Positions 1 to 13,762 of a stretch of DNA of 64,000 nt are shown here, one piece after another. The stretch spans positions 1,240,001 to 1,304,000 of the forward strand of contig CALSFV010000208.1 of the NCBI GenBank assembly GCA_943737045.1, in the 5' to 3' direction. The position numbers and the translations under genes were made by a program. The DNA comes from Parapristionchus giblindavisi. Its lineage: Eukaryota > Nematoda > Chromadorea > Rhabditida > Diplogasteridae. Below the pieces are notes generated by a model. That model did no database searches, was not told the DNA's origin, and saw only the letters and a program-made list of their open reading frames with translations. Each line of letters begins with the position of its first letter. Positions within the stretch are counted from its first letter, which is position 1.

Positions 1-1570
1 CCGTCGTGTCCTAAGAGAGATTATCGTCTAGATTAAGCCCCGCCCCTTTGTCCCTTTTGTCTACTTACAAACTACCATATACACTACTTAAACTAGTCGC
101 AATCTCTCCTAAAGAGGTCACAACACTTCCCTACCAATAGTTTCTCGTCTAGACCGATTTCCTTCTGTGTCATGTCATATATCGTCTGATTAAGCCCCGT
201 CCTTATCTTCAGTTTCTCACATAGTTGCATCATAATGCCCCCATTGTATCCTTCACAATTCATCGATTACGGTTGTCTATTCACTACGCTTTAGCCATCC
301 CCCTCCATGTATCCCACCCCAATTCATAGTTGCAATTCCTCATCCACTTCTACTCCGATAGGCGTCCTTCAACTTTATTATTCCCGGCGCATTGACTATT
401 CTGAACAAACCCCGTGTGTGAGCGTATATGTACCCCTTCTCGCTTCGGTTACTCCCGGGTATCAATTGTTTTTAGCCCCCATATACCTATTTATATGTAT
501 TTTATGATCCTTCCTATTTTATTCTATAACTTGCACGGCCTTCTTATGAGGATGACGGAATGGGAATATATGGCGTCTCTCTCATCTCTCGGTACCTCTT
601 GGGACTTGAAAGGAGAGTTTCTTCCGGAAACGTGAACACTCTTTCCGTGCACATTAGCTCCGCTCCGATGAATCGACTCAAATATTCCGATTTCATTCCC
701 TTCCGATTCCATCTCGAAGTAAAGACTCACTCATCTAACCATTTCATCTCCGCCCATTTTATGCTCCTTCTTCCAGAAATTGTCGTGATCACCAGTGCGT
801 AGCACTAATATTCCCTTCCTAATCCCACTAACTTCTTGGTTTCTTTATACAACAAAAAAATGAATTCGATCTCCCAATCTAATCTAATCATCTCTAATTC
901 ACCGCTCGAACGACGATTGCCGCTAAACGACGTCTTTCAATTGGAATTCATTCAATTCAATTCTTCTTTCGTACATTTTGTCCTCTATTCTCCTCGTTCG
1001 TTTTGCCCTCTACGCATCATCATCATCAATATATTTTCGTGTACACAGCCGATCAAACAATAAATGCATTTATTTATTTATTGCATGACATGATTCCGAA
1101 TCTATTCTAGCCTTTATGTGTATTAGTAAATGGATAAATGAACTGTCGGAAGGGAAGAAGACGGGGAGAAGGCAAGAAATGAGTCATATAGAAGGAGATT
1201 ATGAGGGAGGAGAGAGGGTGAGGGAGGGGAGGGTGAGGGAGGAGAGAGGGTGAGGGAGGATGGGGGGAGGAGAGGAATGGGGAAGCTACGCGCGGATACT
1301 AGTATATCTCCTCATCAACACAACAAACAACATCATTTCTTCTATTACGTGGAATAGACGAGAGTATGAGTAAGAGGGAGGTAGAGGATATAGAGAGATA
1401 ATGAGAGAATGTAATGGAGTAACGGCTGTTATTGATCCAGTAGATGTCACAAATCCTAGGAACACTTAGTGATTAGAAACCATAAGACTACGGTCTCGCG
1501 TGATCTCTTGTCAAAATAAAACTGAGAAGTAATGTGAGATATAAAAACAAGAAGAAAATGCCAAACTCCC

Positions 1571-1689
1571 TTAATGGGAGCGTTACCTCTCTCAATGGTC
1601 TCTACATTGTGCACACTATTTCTCTGTTCTCTAACAATGAGAAAGCATTGCGCGTCGAAGAGACAATTAAGAGGTTACTCTCCCTTTAA
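1571..1689. mobile_element. Short palindromic MITE, family A, copy 1
   Basis: The element starts TTAATGGGAGCGTTACC and ends with the inverted form GGTTACTCTCCCTTTAA. The centre contains a conserved block around TACTATTTCTCTGTTCTC-type sequence and a GAGAAAGCATTGCGCGTCGA stretch that also occurs in the copy at 7900. A third, more diverged copy lies at 27181. Repetition in three unrelated places and the TTAA-like ends identify a small non-autonomous DNA transposon family. Confidence 0.7.
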
Positions 1690-2259
1690 TATAGTTTCTA
1701 CAGCATTTACTAAGAAAATAGAATAGTCTATAAAAAATCCATTGCGCATTTATTTACTCGATCTTAATGTTTTGCCCTTTAACTTTTCGCAAACACTTTC
1801 AAGGAGACCGAGGAGTGTAGACATGTGAACGTATCAACAGTACTATTGAGTGAAAACAGAGAGAGAGAGAGAGAGAATATACTAGATGTGACCTGTGTGC
1901 AATTCAATCTCATTCTATCTCTCTATCATCAGTATCAGATACACCCAGAGAGAGAGAAGATCCTTTCACATTCCGATCTCTTTCTCTACTTCTTCTTCTA
2001 CTTCTTCTTCTTCTTGTTCATAGTCCTCTCCTTGCAATTCCTCGGTTTCCATTCCTCTTCTTCTCTTTCTTCTACTTGAATGACGTCACTAACTTCTTTT
2101 GCTTTTCGTCAATCGAACAAGATTCTTCTAATTCTTAACATCTTCTCTGAGTCCACTTCGAACATGCAAACAATAGTTCATTGTGTGTGATACTTTCCTG
2201 TTGAGACTTGTCGAAGTTGACGAACCAACTCTGCTTCAACCTCTTCCCTCCCCCACCCA

Positions 2260-2389
<130 letters not shown>

Positions 2390-5300
2390 CTCACCCTCCA
2401 CTGCCAGTCTTGCGTGACATTAGATCATTTTCTTCGTTCATGAGTTATGCCAAATTCCCTCTCGGGAGACAAGGACGACTCATAAATCCTTATTCTCGTT
2501 CCTCTTTTTCTCCGAACCCTTTGCTTCCTTCCGATTTTACACTTTTCTTATCTTTTCTCAATGTCAAGCGGTCTTTCATCGTCATATGCTCTCTTTCCAT
2601 TACTTTCTCTCTCTCTCCAACCTCCCTCTCACTCCTCCTCCCTCTTCCTCTCTCAGTCTCCTCTCCTAACTCCTTCTCTCAACCTTCTCTAAATCATATC
2701 TCCCTCCTCTTATGCTACTCTTGTTCTTTGCCAACTCTTAGCCCCAACAAGCTTATTCATCTCAATGTTTCTCCTTGTTCTTCTTCTCCAGATATCGTTT
2801 ATGTTCTTCTTCTTCCCCTATACCGTATCATCTCATTCGATCTGTTTCTCATTATAAGTTTGACGATTGACCGATGGATGAGGAATGTGATTAGCGGGGC
2901 GGAATTTAAAAAGCCCATCCCTCACTCATTATCCCAATACGACGTGAGAGATAGATGAAATGAGAGACGAAGGATGTTGGGAGAGAAGAGGAGTGAGAGA
3001 GATAGACAGCTTCAGAGATGGAGGCAGAGATGGCGAGACTGGATAAGTTAGAGGAGAGTGTGAGTAGCCGGAGAGAAAGAGGAGAGAATTGAGGCTTCGT
3101 GGTCACTAAATGTGTGCCCGTCATTGCCTCCTCTTCTTCCTTTTATCGGTCATCGTCGACTTGGACAGAATTATCTAGGCTTTCCCGTGTATGCTACAAG
3201 TTGTTTCCATATATTATAGTATTAGGAGGAAATTGTCTCTTATCATAGCAACGAAATAGACATTACTGCTAGCTTTCCTCTCTCGTCGACTTCAGTCTAA
3301 CTCTCTGCAAGTCAATCATTATTTGTTTACTTGTTGTTGGCATTCCACGGAACGTTTTGTGGAAGTCGTCGGCCAAATCTAGAAAACAACGGTTTTTTCT
3401 CTACTAAAACAACGTCGACTAATCCTGGAGTATTTAATCTTTTGTCCATTCTCTGCCGTTTCTCCCTATATTTGCCTCGTTTCACGTCAATTCCGATACA
3501 ATTCATTCTCTCTCCACTCACATTTCATCTATTTTTCCTCTTTTTGTGTAGTCTGCTCTCTACGATGGAGAATAGCCGTGACGAGTGAGGAAAGCAATAC
3601 ATAAGGAGATCGTTCCGAGCCTCATTAGCAATCTTCTCGGATTTCAGCTACTCAGTGTCATTAAATGGAAGAGGAACCATTGTCGGTGGCGTCTTCATCG
3701 CACGACATTTTCTCTAGAAAAAATTAGAATTATACTGTGATATGAAGATACAATAGACGCAAATTGGTCTTCCTTCAAATATTAAGTCCAAATTATACCC
3801 AGAAGTTAGCCATTGAAAAGAACAACTCGAAGGGATGACTTCCAGATGTATAGTCAATGAATGAAGACCAAGACCAATTCCTCCATATTACTTCATCTCA
3901 TCTCCACTTTATGACCTCATCCTCCCAATTCCTACTGGATCTATATTTATTCCTACTTTTGGTAAAATTAGGAATGACGTTTTGAGGATATAACAATGTC
4001 GAAGCTCCGCCAAATTAGTTTTTTTTTCTTTTCTTAAAATGACAAGAAATAAAGATAAGGCGCGAGACGTTATTCTTACTTGTCATTTCTCTTCATCTCT
4101 GCCTCGGTCCAACGTCTAATATTGCCTTCAATTCTATGGCTGACAACAAATTGTGGCCTATACTGCATATAATACCTCCCGTTTGACCGTCATTTCGCCC
4201 ATATCATTTGGTCTCTCCATCTGGCTGTCTATTTCCGTCTGCTATCTACGGATCCCCACCCCCCCCCCTTAGTAATTTCCCTCTCAGACCATTATTTCAT
4301 TCAGTGATGATGAGGAACGTCTTTGTAATACGATTCATGGTCTTAAATTGCACGTTGAATAACGAAAATATAGTACTCTAGAATAAGTGGTATAAAATTT
4401 AGCTGTTTTCACATTTCGTATATACCTTCAGAGACTTTTTAATCGTGTTTCGCCTTATCATATCCATCCTACACCTGTCCTCTTCTCGATCTATTTATCC
4501 TCTTCCTTCCTTCTCTACTCCATTTTTCTTTCTGTTTCCCTGTCTCACTTTACCTCTGCGTATCTCCTCTATCTCTCCTTCTCTCTTACTGGCTTACTCT
4601 CTCCCTTTTCCTTCTCTCCTCTCTTCTCCCTATCCACCTAGTCTTTATCTCCTCTGACTTCAATAGTTCTTCAACCTATTGTGGCCACATGGAGGAGAGA
4701 CACTCGAACTCTCAATATCTCAGTCGTGTTATTTTCTATTCTCTTCTATTCAGGCCAGTCTCCATTTCTCTTTCCTTCATCGTTTCGTCACCACATTCGA
4801 AATGATCGAGAACAATCATCGAGGCACTGGAGTTGATAGGTAAATTGATTATTTATTATTGAACATGAAGTACAATTTTAGATTACATACAAATTTGTGT
4901 GAGAAAATACAATTAAAAACGTAAATATGTATTGCGATTTATACTGTTTCAGGTACTTCTTATGAAGTGGTTATCTTTAGCACACTCTAGAAATGTCCCT
5001 CATTATCAATTAGTATACAAAAGAACAAGAAATCTTCAAAATAATTGTGATTCTTTCAATTCTTATTCATCTTGAAACAGTTTTTCGAGGATGATTCATG
5101 TTACACTCTCTCAGACAAAACGTTACACTTTTTTCACAACCGCAGAAAGAAAGCTACGTTCGAGTGATTATATGTATAAAATAGTATTACCCTGTTATAC
5201 CATCTATGGTGCTTCTCGAGATAGATCACAAATAAATGCCGTGATTACTTAATTATTCTTTAGTATGAATTGTATATACCCATTGCACGAATGACGATAT

Positions 5301-5701
5301 CCTTTCTAATGAAATAGTACTAATGCAGAGGAGGAAGGTCCTAGATACTCCCCCTGAGAGACCGAGATTTGTGTACGAGAAAAGAACAGCTAAATGTGAT
5401 TAATCGTGAAGGAAGGGAAGGGCGTCCTTCGACGTTTTCTCTCAATCCAAACGAACTTAAGTATTCTTTGGTCGATTGTGATTCGATCAAACGCCGTTTC
5501 CCTTCGAAGATACAAAGAAGGTTCGGGAATTACGAGACGTTAAGTCTACAGCGACGCTAGTCTTCAGTGCTAATATTTATATAAATTTATATATATATCG
5601 TCGAATTGCACCCAAACCCAATTAACTATTACAAAATAAGAGGGATGAAAACAAATGGGTACGATAGCTTAAGCCAGACGGTATGATGACAAGAAAATAT
5701 A

Positions 5702-8700
5702 ATGAATAATGAATTAAGGGAGCGTTATCGTGTTCCTGATGGGCTTCGACCTCTTCTTGAGGCTCTCGCCAGAGAGACGATTAGACTACAGGTGAGGACA
5801 TTTCAAGAGATAATAAAAATGACGAACCGAGATGTGTAATGCACCAAAACGTGAATTTCATATTGTCTGATTACTGTAGCAGCGTATTGAAGATATAATC
5901 GTGAAAAACTGACACCTGCAACTCTTGATTATTTTGCATTAATCCAGCGATATGAATACTCGGAATTATTCACTTCTTATTTATCGATAATTGCAAGAAT
6001 ATCTTTCTTTGATCTCTCATTAATAGCTCAATCCATTGCTGATCATTAGCATCTGCTAAATTTGTCCGTTCCCTGAAGATGTGATAGAGTCATTAGCAAA
6101 ACCACGGGAACGTAATATCGACATTTTTACCATTTATTTTCTTAATGTGATGTTTACATTAGATCTTAGACATATCAAATTACCATTAGAAGAGCATTGA
6201 TTTCATATCAACTTTGTTTGAATCCCTTTTTACCGCGAAAAATTGACCAGAATATGAGTCAGAGTGGCCAGAAATCAAAGAAATTCTATACTTTGAAGCC
6301 ATCGGACATAATCGGATTTGCTCAACTCTTCGTAGACGAATTACAGCAGCACAGAACAAGTAAGATTCAAATTGAACATGTTCATTTATTTTGTCCATCT
6401 TATGGCTTCTGCCTTTCATGAATATTCGCACCCATTCCTTCATCTCTCTAATATGGGATAGATAATTCCCTCTCTCCACCCGTGTTTTCTCCTTATTTGG
6501 CTCATTCATTTCACCTGTCACTCTCACACACAAGTCCTCCTTTTCTTTCTCATCCACTCTCTCACTACTACACACTCTCTCATCTACTATATCATGCTTA
6601 TCCCATCATTAATTATGATCTTTGGTGTTCTTATTCTGGCCTCTTCCACAACGTCCTGGATTAACTTTGTTGACCAGGTTCTCATACTTTTTCCCTCTAT
6701 GGGAGAGTTACACCTTCATTGCATATAAACCTCGCGTGTTCTTTCTTCCAATCTCCCATAGTCTCTATCATAAATAATGTGGTTTCCCCCGTGCACCTTT
6801 GATTTCCCCCACAACTCCGCCCATTATATTTAAGTAGTATGCTTCCTTCAATTGGAGATATCCATGTCTTCGTATTCGTCGCTTCTTTTCTCATTTTCCC
6901 CCTTCTTCTTCCTCTCACTTAATTGGCCGTTATGTGCTCAGTCAAGCGTATCTATAAGTTGTCTTTAATGTCCTAAAGTTACTTAGGAATAGTTGTGTAC
7001 TTTAGGCGAATCCTACGTAGCGTAGAATTCGCCAATATATTACGCACACTACGCTTTGGTTGTTTAAATTTATTCCGTTTTGGGGAGAATTGGCGAAGAG
7101 GAGTAGAAGGAATTATGGTGATCTCCCATTCTCTCCATTTTATCCTAACTCCCGTGTATGCTCTAGTTCCTGCTAGTTTATTTCTGGCCCTCTACAGTAA
7201 TCTGAGTCTGCCTTTTCCCCTGATTCATGTCCACATTAGACAAGATTCCTATTAAACTTGTATGATCCCAATTCCAAAATCTCATTCATTTGTTCTTTCA
7301 ATTGTTCCAATTCATGTTCTGCATTAGCCCTCCCCTTCATCTGAATCATTTATATCCACCCTCTCGTGATTGATTCACGTCGTTAGCATTTTCTCTTGAT
7401 GAGAAGTTGTTGTTAGGGGCTTCCCATCCACCTCCTCCCCTCCCTCATAATCTTATCTCTTCTTCTGCTTCAGGAAATCCATCAGTTGAGATTCTAACGG
7501 ATCCAGTCGCATACGAAATGTTCCGCTCCGACCTTCAGCGCAAGGTAAGGAGTACTTCTTTTCGAAACATTGTAGACATATTCTACTCTTTCTTCACATT
7601 CCACTTATGCAGACCTGCGACTGAATCCAATTGGCTAGTTTCACGCAAAACCCAATACGAAACATACTGTGTATACATTATAGAATCAATGTAATGTATG
7701 TCTGGTAATCTTTGAAACACTAGTCGATTCGATTCAGTCGCATACTGTAATCCCCCGAGGGGAGGATAAGACGTTGTTTATGCATATTTCCACCCAATAT
7801 GTGTGTGTCTGTGGTTTTACCATCCCAGAAGTTCCAGCTAACTACTCTATCCCCTCACTGTATCACGTTCCATTTTGAAAATCAGATAAGCAACCTTTCT
7901 TAAAGGTAGCGTTACCACTCGCAATGGCCTATTTACTGCGCATACTATTTCTCTGTTCTCTAACAACGAGAAAGCATTGCGCGTCGAAGAGACCATTAAT
8001 AGAGGTTACGCTCCCTTTAAAAAGGACCGCTAGCTGTAGTTCAATATAATTCAGGATACTGTGCTAGGAGTCAATACTATAGTATAATTTAGCAAAGAAA
8101 TAATACTGTTCCCTCCTATCCCTTCTAATCAAGTGATTCAGCAACAAGAGGGAGGTGTCGTCTCACCAAATCGTCCCCATTCTCCTTCTCGTGAAGGAAC
8201 TCCTCAAGATGCAGCTGCGACCAAGATTCAGGCTGTATTCCGCGGACACAATGTTTGTAACTATCCCTGTTCTACTTATCAAACTAACCACATTCCGCAT
8301 GAAAGTACTGAAATCTTGGGTGCTAAGTGAGTCTCTCTATCTTTATCCCTCGCTTTCTCTACACGAGTTAATGAGAATAAGCAACCAATGATCGATAATC
8401 TCACAGTTGAAGTGCCGTTGAGTATATAGAGTGAGAGAGGGAGCGCATCAAATCTTCGTTGTGAGAAATTTCCATTTGTTGCTAATTTCCGGTGTGAAAT
8501 GTCGGACGTGACACTTGTACGCAAACATTTACTTCGACACACTAAATTATGGGGAATAGCGGCATGAAATGGATGAAAAGGGGGACGTGTGAAAGATAGG
8601 ACAGGAGTCGTCTTTCGCTCCATTGATTCTTTGATCTTTAAAAAAAAATAAAATGTTCTGCTGGACGATTTGATATTATGAGAATTTTCCAATTGAGCAT

Positions 8701-11161
8701 CACACGAGAAATCAAATCATAGAACGAAATGAATTATCACAGTTAGAAATAATAAAGTTTTTTTAAACGCCCATAGTTCGTACTATCTTGATGATAAAAC
8801 GCTTGCTACTATTGAATTATCTATAGTCTTCCAAGACGGGATTATGGTTCGCTATTGACGTTAATACCTTTAGAGTAGACAATACACCAGAGACTATGAC
8901 GGTCTACATCTGAGACAGACAAAAAGTATCCTTCTCGAATCAAAGCGAAATGCCGCATGCTAGATAAAAATTCAAGTTCATAGTATTATACGATAAGACC
9001 ATCACTAGTACCGAATCAATCGATCAAAAATTGTTAGAGTTTATGATAATCCCCCCCCCGGACGAGAAATCTCTTCTCTTTTTTTGTTTATCAACCACCG
9101 AAACTATGATCTGTAACCATGCTCTGTTATCAATCAATATTGTGTTGTCCATAGTCGTGGGCGTAGATTAATAATGACAACCAATAGTGATTGGGTTAGA
9201 GAGGAGAGCAGGATCTGCCGTCTGGCAATACAGAAAAGTCAAGATGTCACTGATCAACTCACTTTCTCCTCCTTCTCTAACAGTTCTCAACCCTCGACAC
9301 TGACGCAAACCACCTGTTAGCTCTCTCACTCTCGTGCTAAATGTTCTCAACCCATTTCATTGTAATGGCTCGAACCCTCTGTACACCAACGATTTTCGTA
9401 CCTCTGCACTCGCAAAATTGCATTATTGTAGCGTTGATGTTAGTCCACATGCGAGCCTATTCTCCATATTGATCTAAATCTATCTCGTTTTATATCTTAT
9501 TTATGCCTCATATTTGAGCGCGGACAAAACTGCCTTTCTTGCAGACGACAATAAACTTATTTTCTCTCTAGACGTTTCGCTTATATAAAATATCCTGGAC
9601 TAGAAGCGCTCGTAAATTCAGTCATATGGCGGAATAGTTTGCATATTCTAGATGGGTGAGAGTATGCGAGGAAGAGGAAGAAGATAGGATATGATACTTC
9701 GCTCTTTATCTCCTATTCATCGCCATGCAATCGCCGTGCAAAAATTTTCACTTTCATGATCGGAATTATTATATTTGTATTTTTAATAATCACTCTAATC
9801 TATGTACGTACTATCCACATGATCTACAGATGACGTGAAGGTTTTGCTAATCTTTTAATATCCCTCTTCATCTTTGCGAAGATGACGTTTATGAATGAAT
9901 CTTCTTAAAGGTTCGCAATCATCTCGGTAAGATCAAACCAGAGATGACTCGCACACAATCATCTGAGAAGGTGGCACTCATGAACAACAAAAAGGACCAG
10001 AAGTAAGCTTTTTTCCTCTTTTTTCTCTTATTTAATGTTATTTTAATCTATTCATGAGAAAATAAAGACCGAAGTTGATATTTCAAACGAAATACATTAG
10101 TCCGTCTGCGTTGAAAGAAATCCGTCTAGGATGAGGGAAATGACGTATTAGGGAGGTTGTTAATGGAAAGTCAAATCTGATCCCAATCATCTTTCCTGTA
10201 CGTAGACTCTTCATGGATCCAATTACCGTTACCCGGTACACAGTGTATGCGGAAGGTTCACGCACTCTTTTCGTCCTGTCTCAGTAGACTCTAGCTATAT
10301 GCATTGTTGTGTATACAATGGTAGAGCGCTGTAATGTAATGGTGAGTGGGAAGGATACAGAGCAAAAATATTGATGAGGATGCTATTCGAGTGTTTTTCA
10401 TTGAAATAAGTGAGGATTAGGTTCATCTAATATATAAAAGCGTTTTTTTTTCTGACTTCATAAAGACGTACATTCAAAACATAACATGAAATAAATAATA
10501 TTATACAAACTTTGCAAATAATAGTAATACAATAACACAAACATTGTTTTAAAATGAAATAATTCAAATAATAATTTTAAAATGAATTTTGTCAGACGCC
10601 ATTCCATTGGAGGACACGATATCATCAGCGACAATCCGGAAGATCGAGCTGCGACTAAGATTCAGGTGAGGAATTAAGCAGTCGATACATTCATAATTGA
10701 TGCTTGCTTGAATTTTATATTTAATTTATTGTTAGTACACATTATATCGCACATATATCAATAATTTCAACAGCAATAATATTATTTGAAACGTTATATG
10801 TTATGCCTTGCATGATCTAATGAGGCTCATTCCTTTCTATCGATAGTTCGCATCGAAACGTAAGAAATTCAGGCTGAGATTCGTGGATTCCTCGCCCGTA
10901 AGCAGGTGGATAAGATGAAGAAGGAAGACGCGAACGCAGCGACAAAGATTCAGGCCCATATCCGGTTTGTTATTGCGACTTTCTATAAATTATAGTTAGT
11001 TTTCCATAATTGTAGCCAAATATTGATCAATGAACGCGTGATTACTGCGTATTTTCAGTGGATTTCTTACTCGCAAGCACCTCGAGGAACAGGGAATGAG
11101 TCCTACTCGCTCACGTTCACGTTCTTCCATGCAATCTAACGAGGAAGTGGAGAGGGCTTAA
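5702..11161 (+). CDS. RIIa-domain protein with three IQ motifs (Sp17-like)
   Basis: Eight exons in consistent phase give 245 aa: 5702-5791, 6251-6359, 7474-7544, 8142-8252, 9911-10002, 10596-10665, 10873-10964, 11059-11161 (TAA). The N-terminus (YRVPDGLRPLLEALARETI, then DIIGFAQLFVDELQQH, residues about 9-66) matches the RIIa dimerisation/docking fold that binds A-kinase anchoring proteins, as in sperm protein Sp17. Three IQ motifs follow: ATKIQAVFRGH (about 114-134), ATKIQAEIRGFLARK (about 175-195) and ATKIQAHIRGFLTRK (about 203-223), which in this family bind calmodulin-type light chains. The C-terminus is Ser/Arg-rich. RIIa plus IQ is the Sp17 layout, but with three IQs instead of one. An AKAP/calmodulin scaffold role, perhaps ciliary or sperm, is inferred. 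The exon 2 acceptor is uncertain: about 16 residues may be intronic, because Sp17 has no insertion there. Intron 3 holds a MITE. Confidence 0.85.
7900..8020. mobile_element. Short palindromic MITE, family A, copy 2
   Basis: It begins TTAAAGGTAGCGTTACC and ends GGTTACGCTCCCTTTAA, sharing most of its interior with the copy at 1571. It lies in intron 3 of the RIIa/IQ gene, between the exons ending at 7544 and starting at 8142. Confidence 0.75.
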
Positions 11162-12079
11162 GCAGAGATCAAAGATCAACTGCCGATTCTTGCACAATCT
11201 AGTCACTCCTCTTCGTTGCTATCTATCTACGCGTCACTACAGTCACTAGTTGATGCTTTCATTATTATCCAACTTTGTTCTACGTTCTTCTTCAGCATCA
11301 TGAGTACCATACATCCTTCAGTATTCTAGTCCTCTATCGCTTACAATAGCTTTATGCCATCACAGTCATCACAAAGCTCTTTGTGAGTTATCCTATAATG
11401 AGACATCCCCTAATGTCTGTCACCTATCGTCTTAATCTCTATGAAAGATCGTCTCAGTAGTATTGTCTTATTCTTCTGTTCATTATCGCTCACAAGAACG
11501 ACTCAAAAACAATTCCATCCGACATAATACACAACATTTTCGTACTATCTCCCCTCTATCTGTGTCTCTCTTCTTCTTCACACGTGACACATTGTTGTCA
11601 CTCCTTCTTAGCATTGTCTCTCCATTGTCGAGTCAGTCATGTCCAATAATTCCATCCCCAATTAATTATAGAATACTTTGCAGTATCTTTATGTTCCCAG
11701 CACATTCTTTTATTATTGCCTGTAAACAACACAAAAATAAAATGAGATAATGAATGAATGAAGTAATGAATGGGACGCAACTGAATTTCATATTTATAAC
11801 AGAATAATCGATTGATGATCACAGAATGTTCTTATGTTTGTTAAGTAAGCGACAGTAATGTATTTGTTGGACGACGATAAAGTAATTATGAGAATGAGAG
11901 AAGTAGATTAACAATGACAAATTGCACACGAATCAATGAAAGAGCAGAGTATGATAAATATAATAAATAAATAAATAAATAAAGTAGAATAATGATAGGC
12001 AATATATTGTGGTTTGAGGTGATTGATTAATAGTTGTATATGATATGATATATATAAGGCGTTCGATCGATCGTTTTCT
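11162..12079. other. Intergenic region between convergent genes
   Basis: AT-rich 3' flanks of the RIIa/IQ gene (plus) and the Cys-rich membrane protein gene (minus), which converge here. AATAAA-type signals are plentiful on both strands (for example AAATAAATAAATAAATAAA near 11970), so I cannot choose the poly(A) sites. No further gene is seen. Confidence 0.6.
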
Positions 12080-13762
12080 TCAGTATTGCATGGATCCCTT
12101 CGCTCCTCCGTAAGAGTAGAAACCATCGGGATAGTAATATGAGCCAGGTCCACTGATCTGCAAAAGAACCGATGATTTGATAAAATCTCCTATTTTATAA
12201 TGATTTGGCGTTGTCTAACTATTATAAATACGACTAACAAGTGAGGAGAACGAAATATGTTTCAAGTTCAGTACTTAAATTTTGTCTATATCTCTTTTTT
12301 CAATCGTATTTTTCCCTCGTTGTCTTTATGAACATCTTAATAAAAAATTAAATAAATTTATCTACATTATGTTTAATTGATCGATAGATATTGTCCACAT
12401 ACCTGACTGACGTTACTGCTCTCAGTTTGGTTACTTCCCATCATTTGCCTTCGCATCTCTCTCGTCTGTCTCTTATTCACCCAATACACTGCGAGAAGAG
12501 CCATGAGGGCGACTAAAGGCAATATCACGATTATGATCATTGTGAGTATAGATTGTGACTCACTGAGTACGGTCAAGAGGAGAATGGCGAGCAGAGCGAG
12601 AGCCCATGAATATGGATTGTATTCACTGCAATGATGTTACAATTTGACTTATACATAATTCGAATTCAGCTCTTCATGTATTCTTATCATTTGTCATAAT
12701 GTGCATGTCATACAAATCAAAGTTAGCAAAATTTACTAAGACAACTTTGTGTTTATGCTTACATCAATTAATGAATACAGCGAAACCATTTGATATAGTT
12801 TGTTTACAGTGCCATTTAAAAAAAAAGGTAAACGTTGATCATCGATACTCTGCTAAACCGGCCAGAATAAAGCATTCTCCTACCATTATTTGGTTCTCGA
12901 GGTTCGAAAAAATCAAAATTTCTCACGTATGTGTTCTTTGTCAGTGTAGAAGAACTCAAAAACCTCAAATATTTGTTTCCTGGGCTAGCAAAAGTAAAAA
13001 TGCTCACGAACTCAAAATTTTCATGTTATTTTTTATTCTAGGGATCTGAAAAAAATGCTCACGTGTTTCGATCGTAATTAGTACAACAACCAGACGCACA
13101 GCATCCCATCTCACACATGAATGGAAGAGGTTCATCTGTGTCCATGTGACGATAGTAACATATTGAACGACCATAATCTGAATCATTTAATTATATATTT
13201 TAATAATATTATTTTATAAATTATTAGATAAGATTTATTTGAAACAACTCGCGAAGAAGCTGTTTCTCGCTTCAGGCTTCAACAAGGTTTCTAATATTTA
13301 TTCAGCCATGTCCACTAATGATCGTTGCGATTTGCGGCTCTCACCCGCAAGGACTGCGTTCAATTCCCGACATCGGAAGCAAGTTTTGTTTAAAATGTAT
13401 TATGTTACCTGCACTTTCTTCACGGATGAAACCACCGACTCGTTGTCTCAGCATTGATATGGCATCAGCTGTGGTACTGTGCTGTGTTCTGAAACGATAA
13501 TCATACGTCATATAATATCCTTACTACGTTATAACAACTATATATTAAAATATCTTATATGATAAGGATAATAAGTGCTTGCACGAAAAATTAGAAATGC
13601 CAAATCAGTTAATGAAACCACTATCTAAGTGGCGTCGTAGAGCAAAGCTCTTTCAGTGCGCGAGATGAAGATAAGGCTGCAGCAGTGGCCAACTTACGTG
13701 GTAGCAGCGAGATGTTGCTGCTCTTGATCACTACTTGGAAGTGCGTCCCATCGTGAAGACAT
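12080..13762 (-). CDS. Small Cys-rich membrane protein
   Basis: Five minus-strand exons in consistent phase give 186 aa: 13762-13698 (ATG), 13488-13409, 13177-13063, 12625-12403, 12157-12080 (TGA). Residues 1-50 are polar. Residues 55-80 contain six cysteines in the pattern C-x14-C-x3-CC-x3-CC (CYYR.., MCEMGCCASGCC). A long hydrophobic region (about 94-107 and 113-136) follows and ends in the basic NKRQTREMRRQ stop-transfer-like segment. The tail is Tyr/Gly-rich (SYYYPDGFYSYGG). There is no clear N-terminal signal peptide, so topology is uncertain: one long membrane segment or a hairpin. A short Cys-rich module directly before a transmembrane helix recalls VOPP1/WBP1/CYYR1/Shisa-like adaptors, but I see no PPxY motif and do not assign a family. 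The phase agreement across five exons is the main evidence that this is real. Confidence 0.8.

Noticed and set aside
11463..11750. 95-residue open frame downstream of the RIIa/IQ gene
   Set aside because: Located in the 3' flank between convergent genes; composition matches flanking non-coding DNA.
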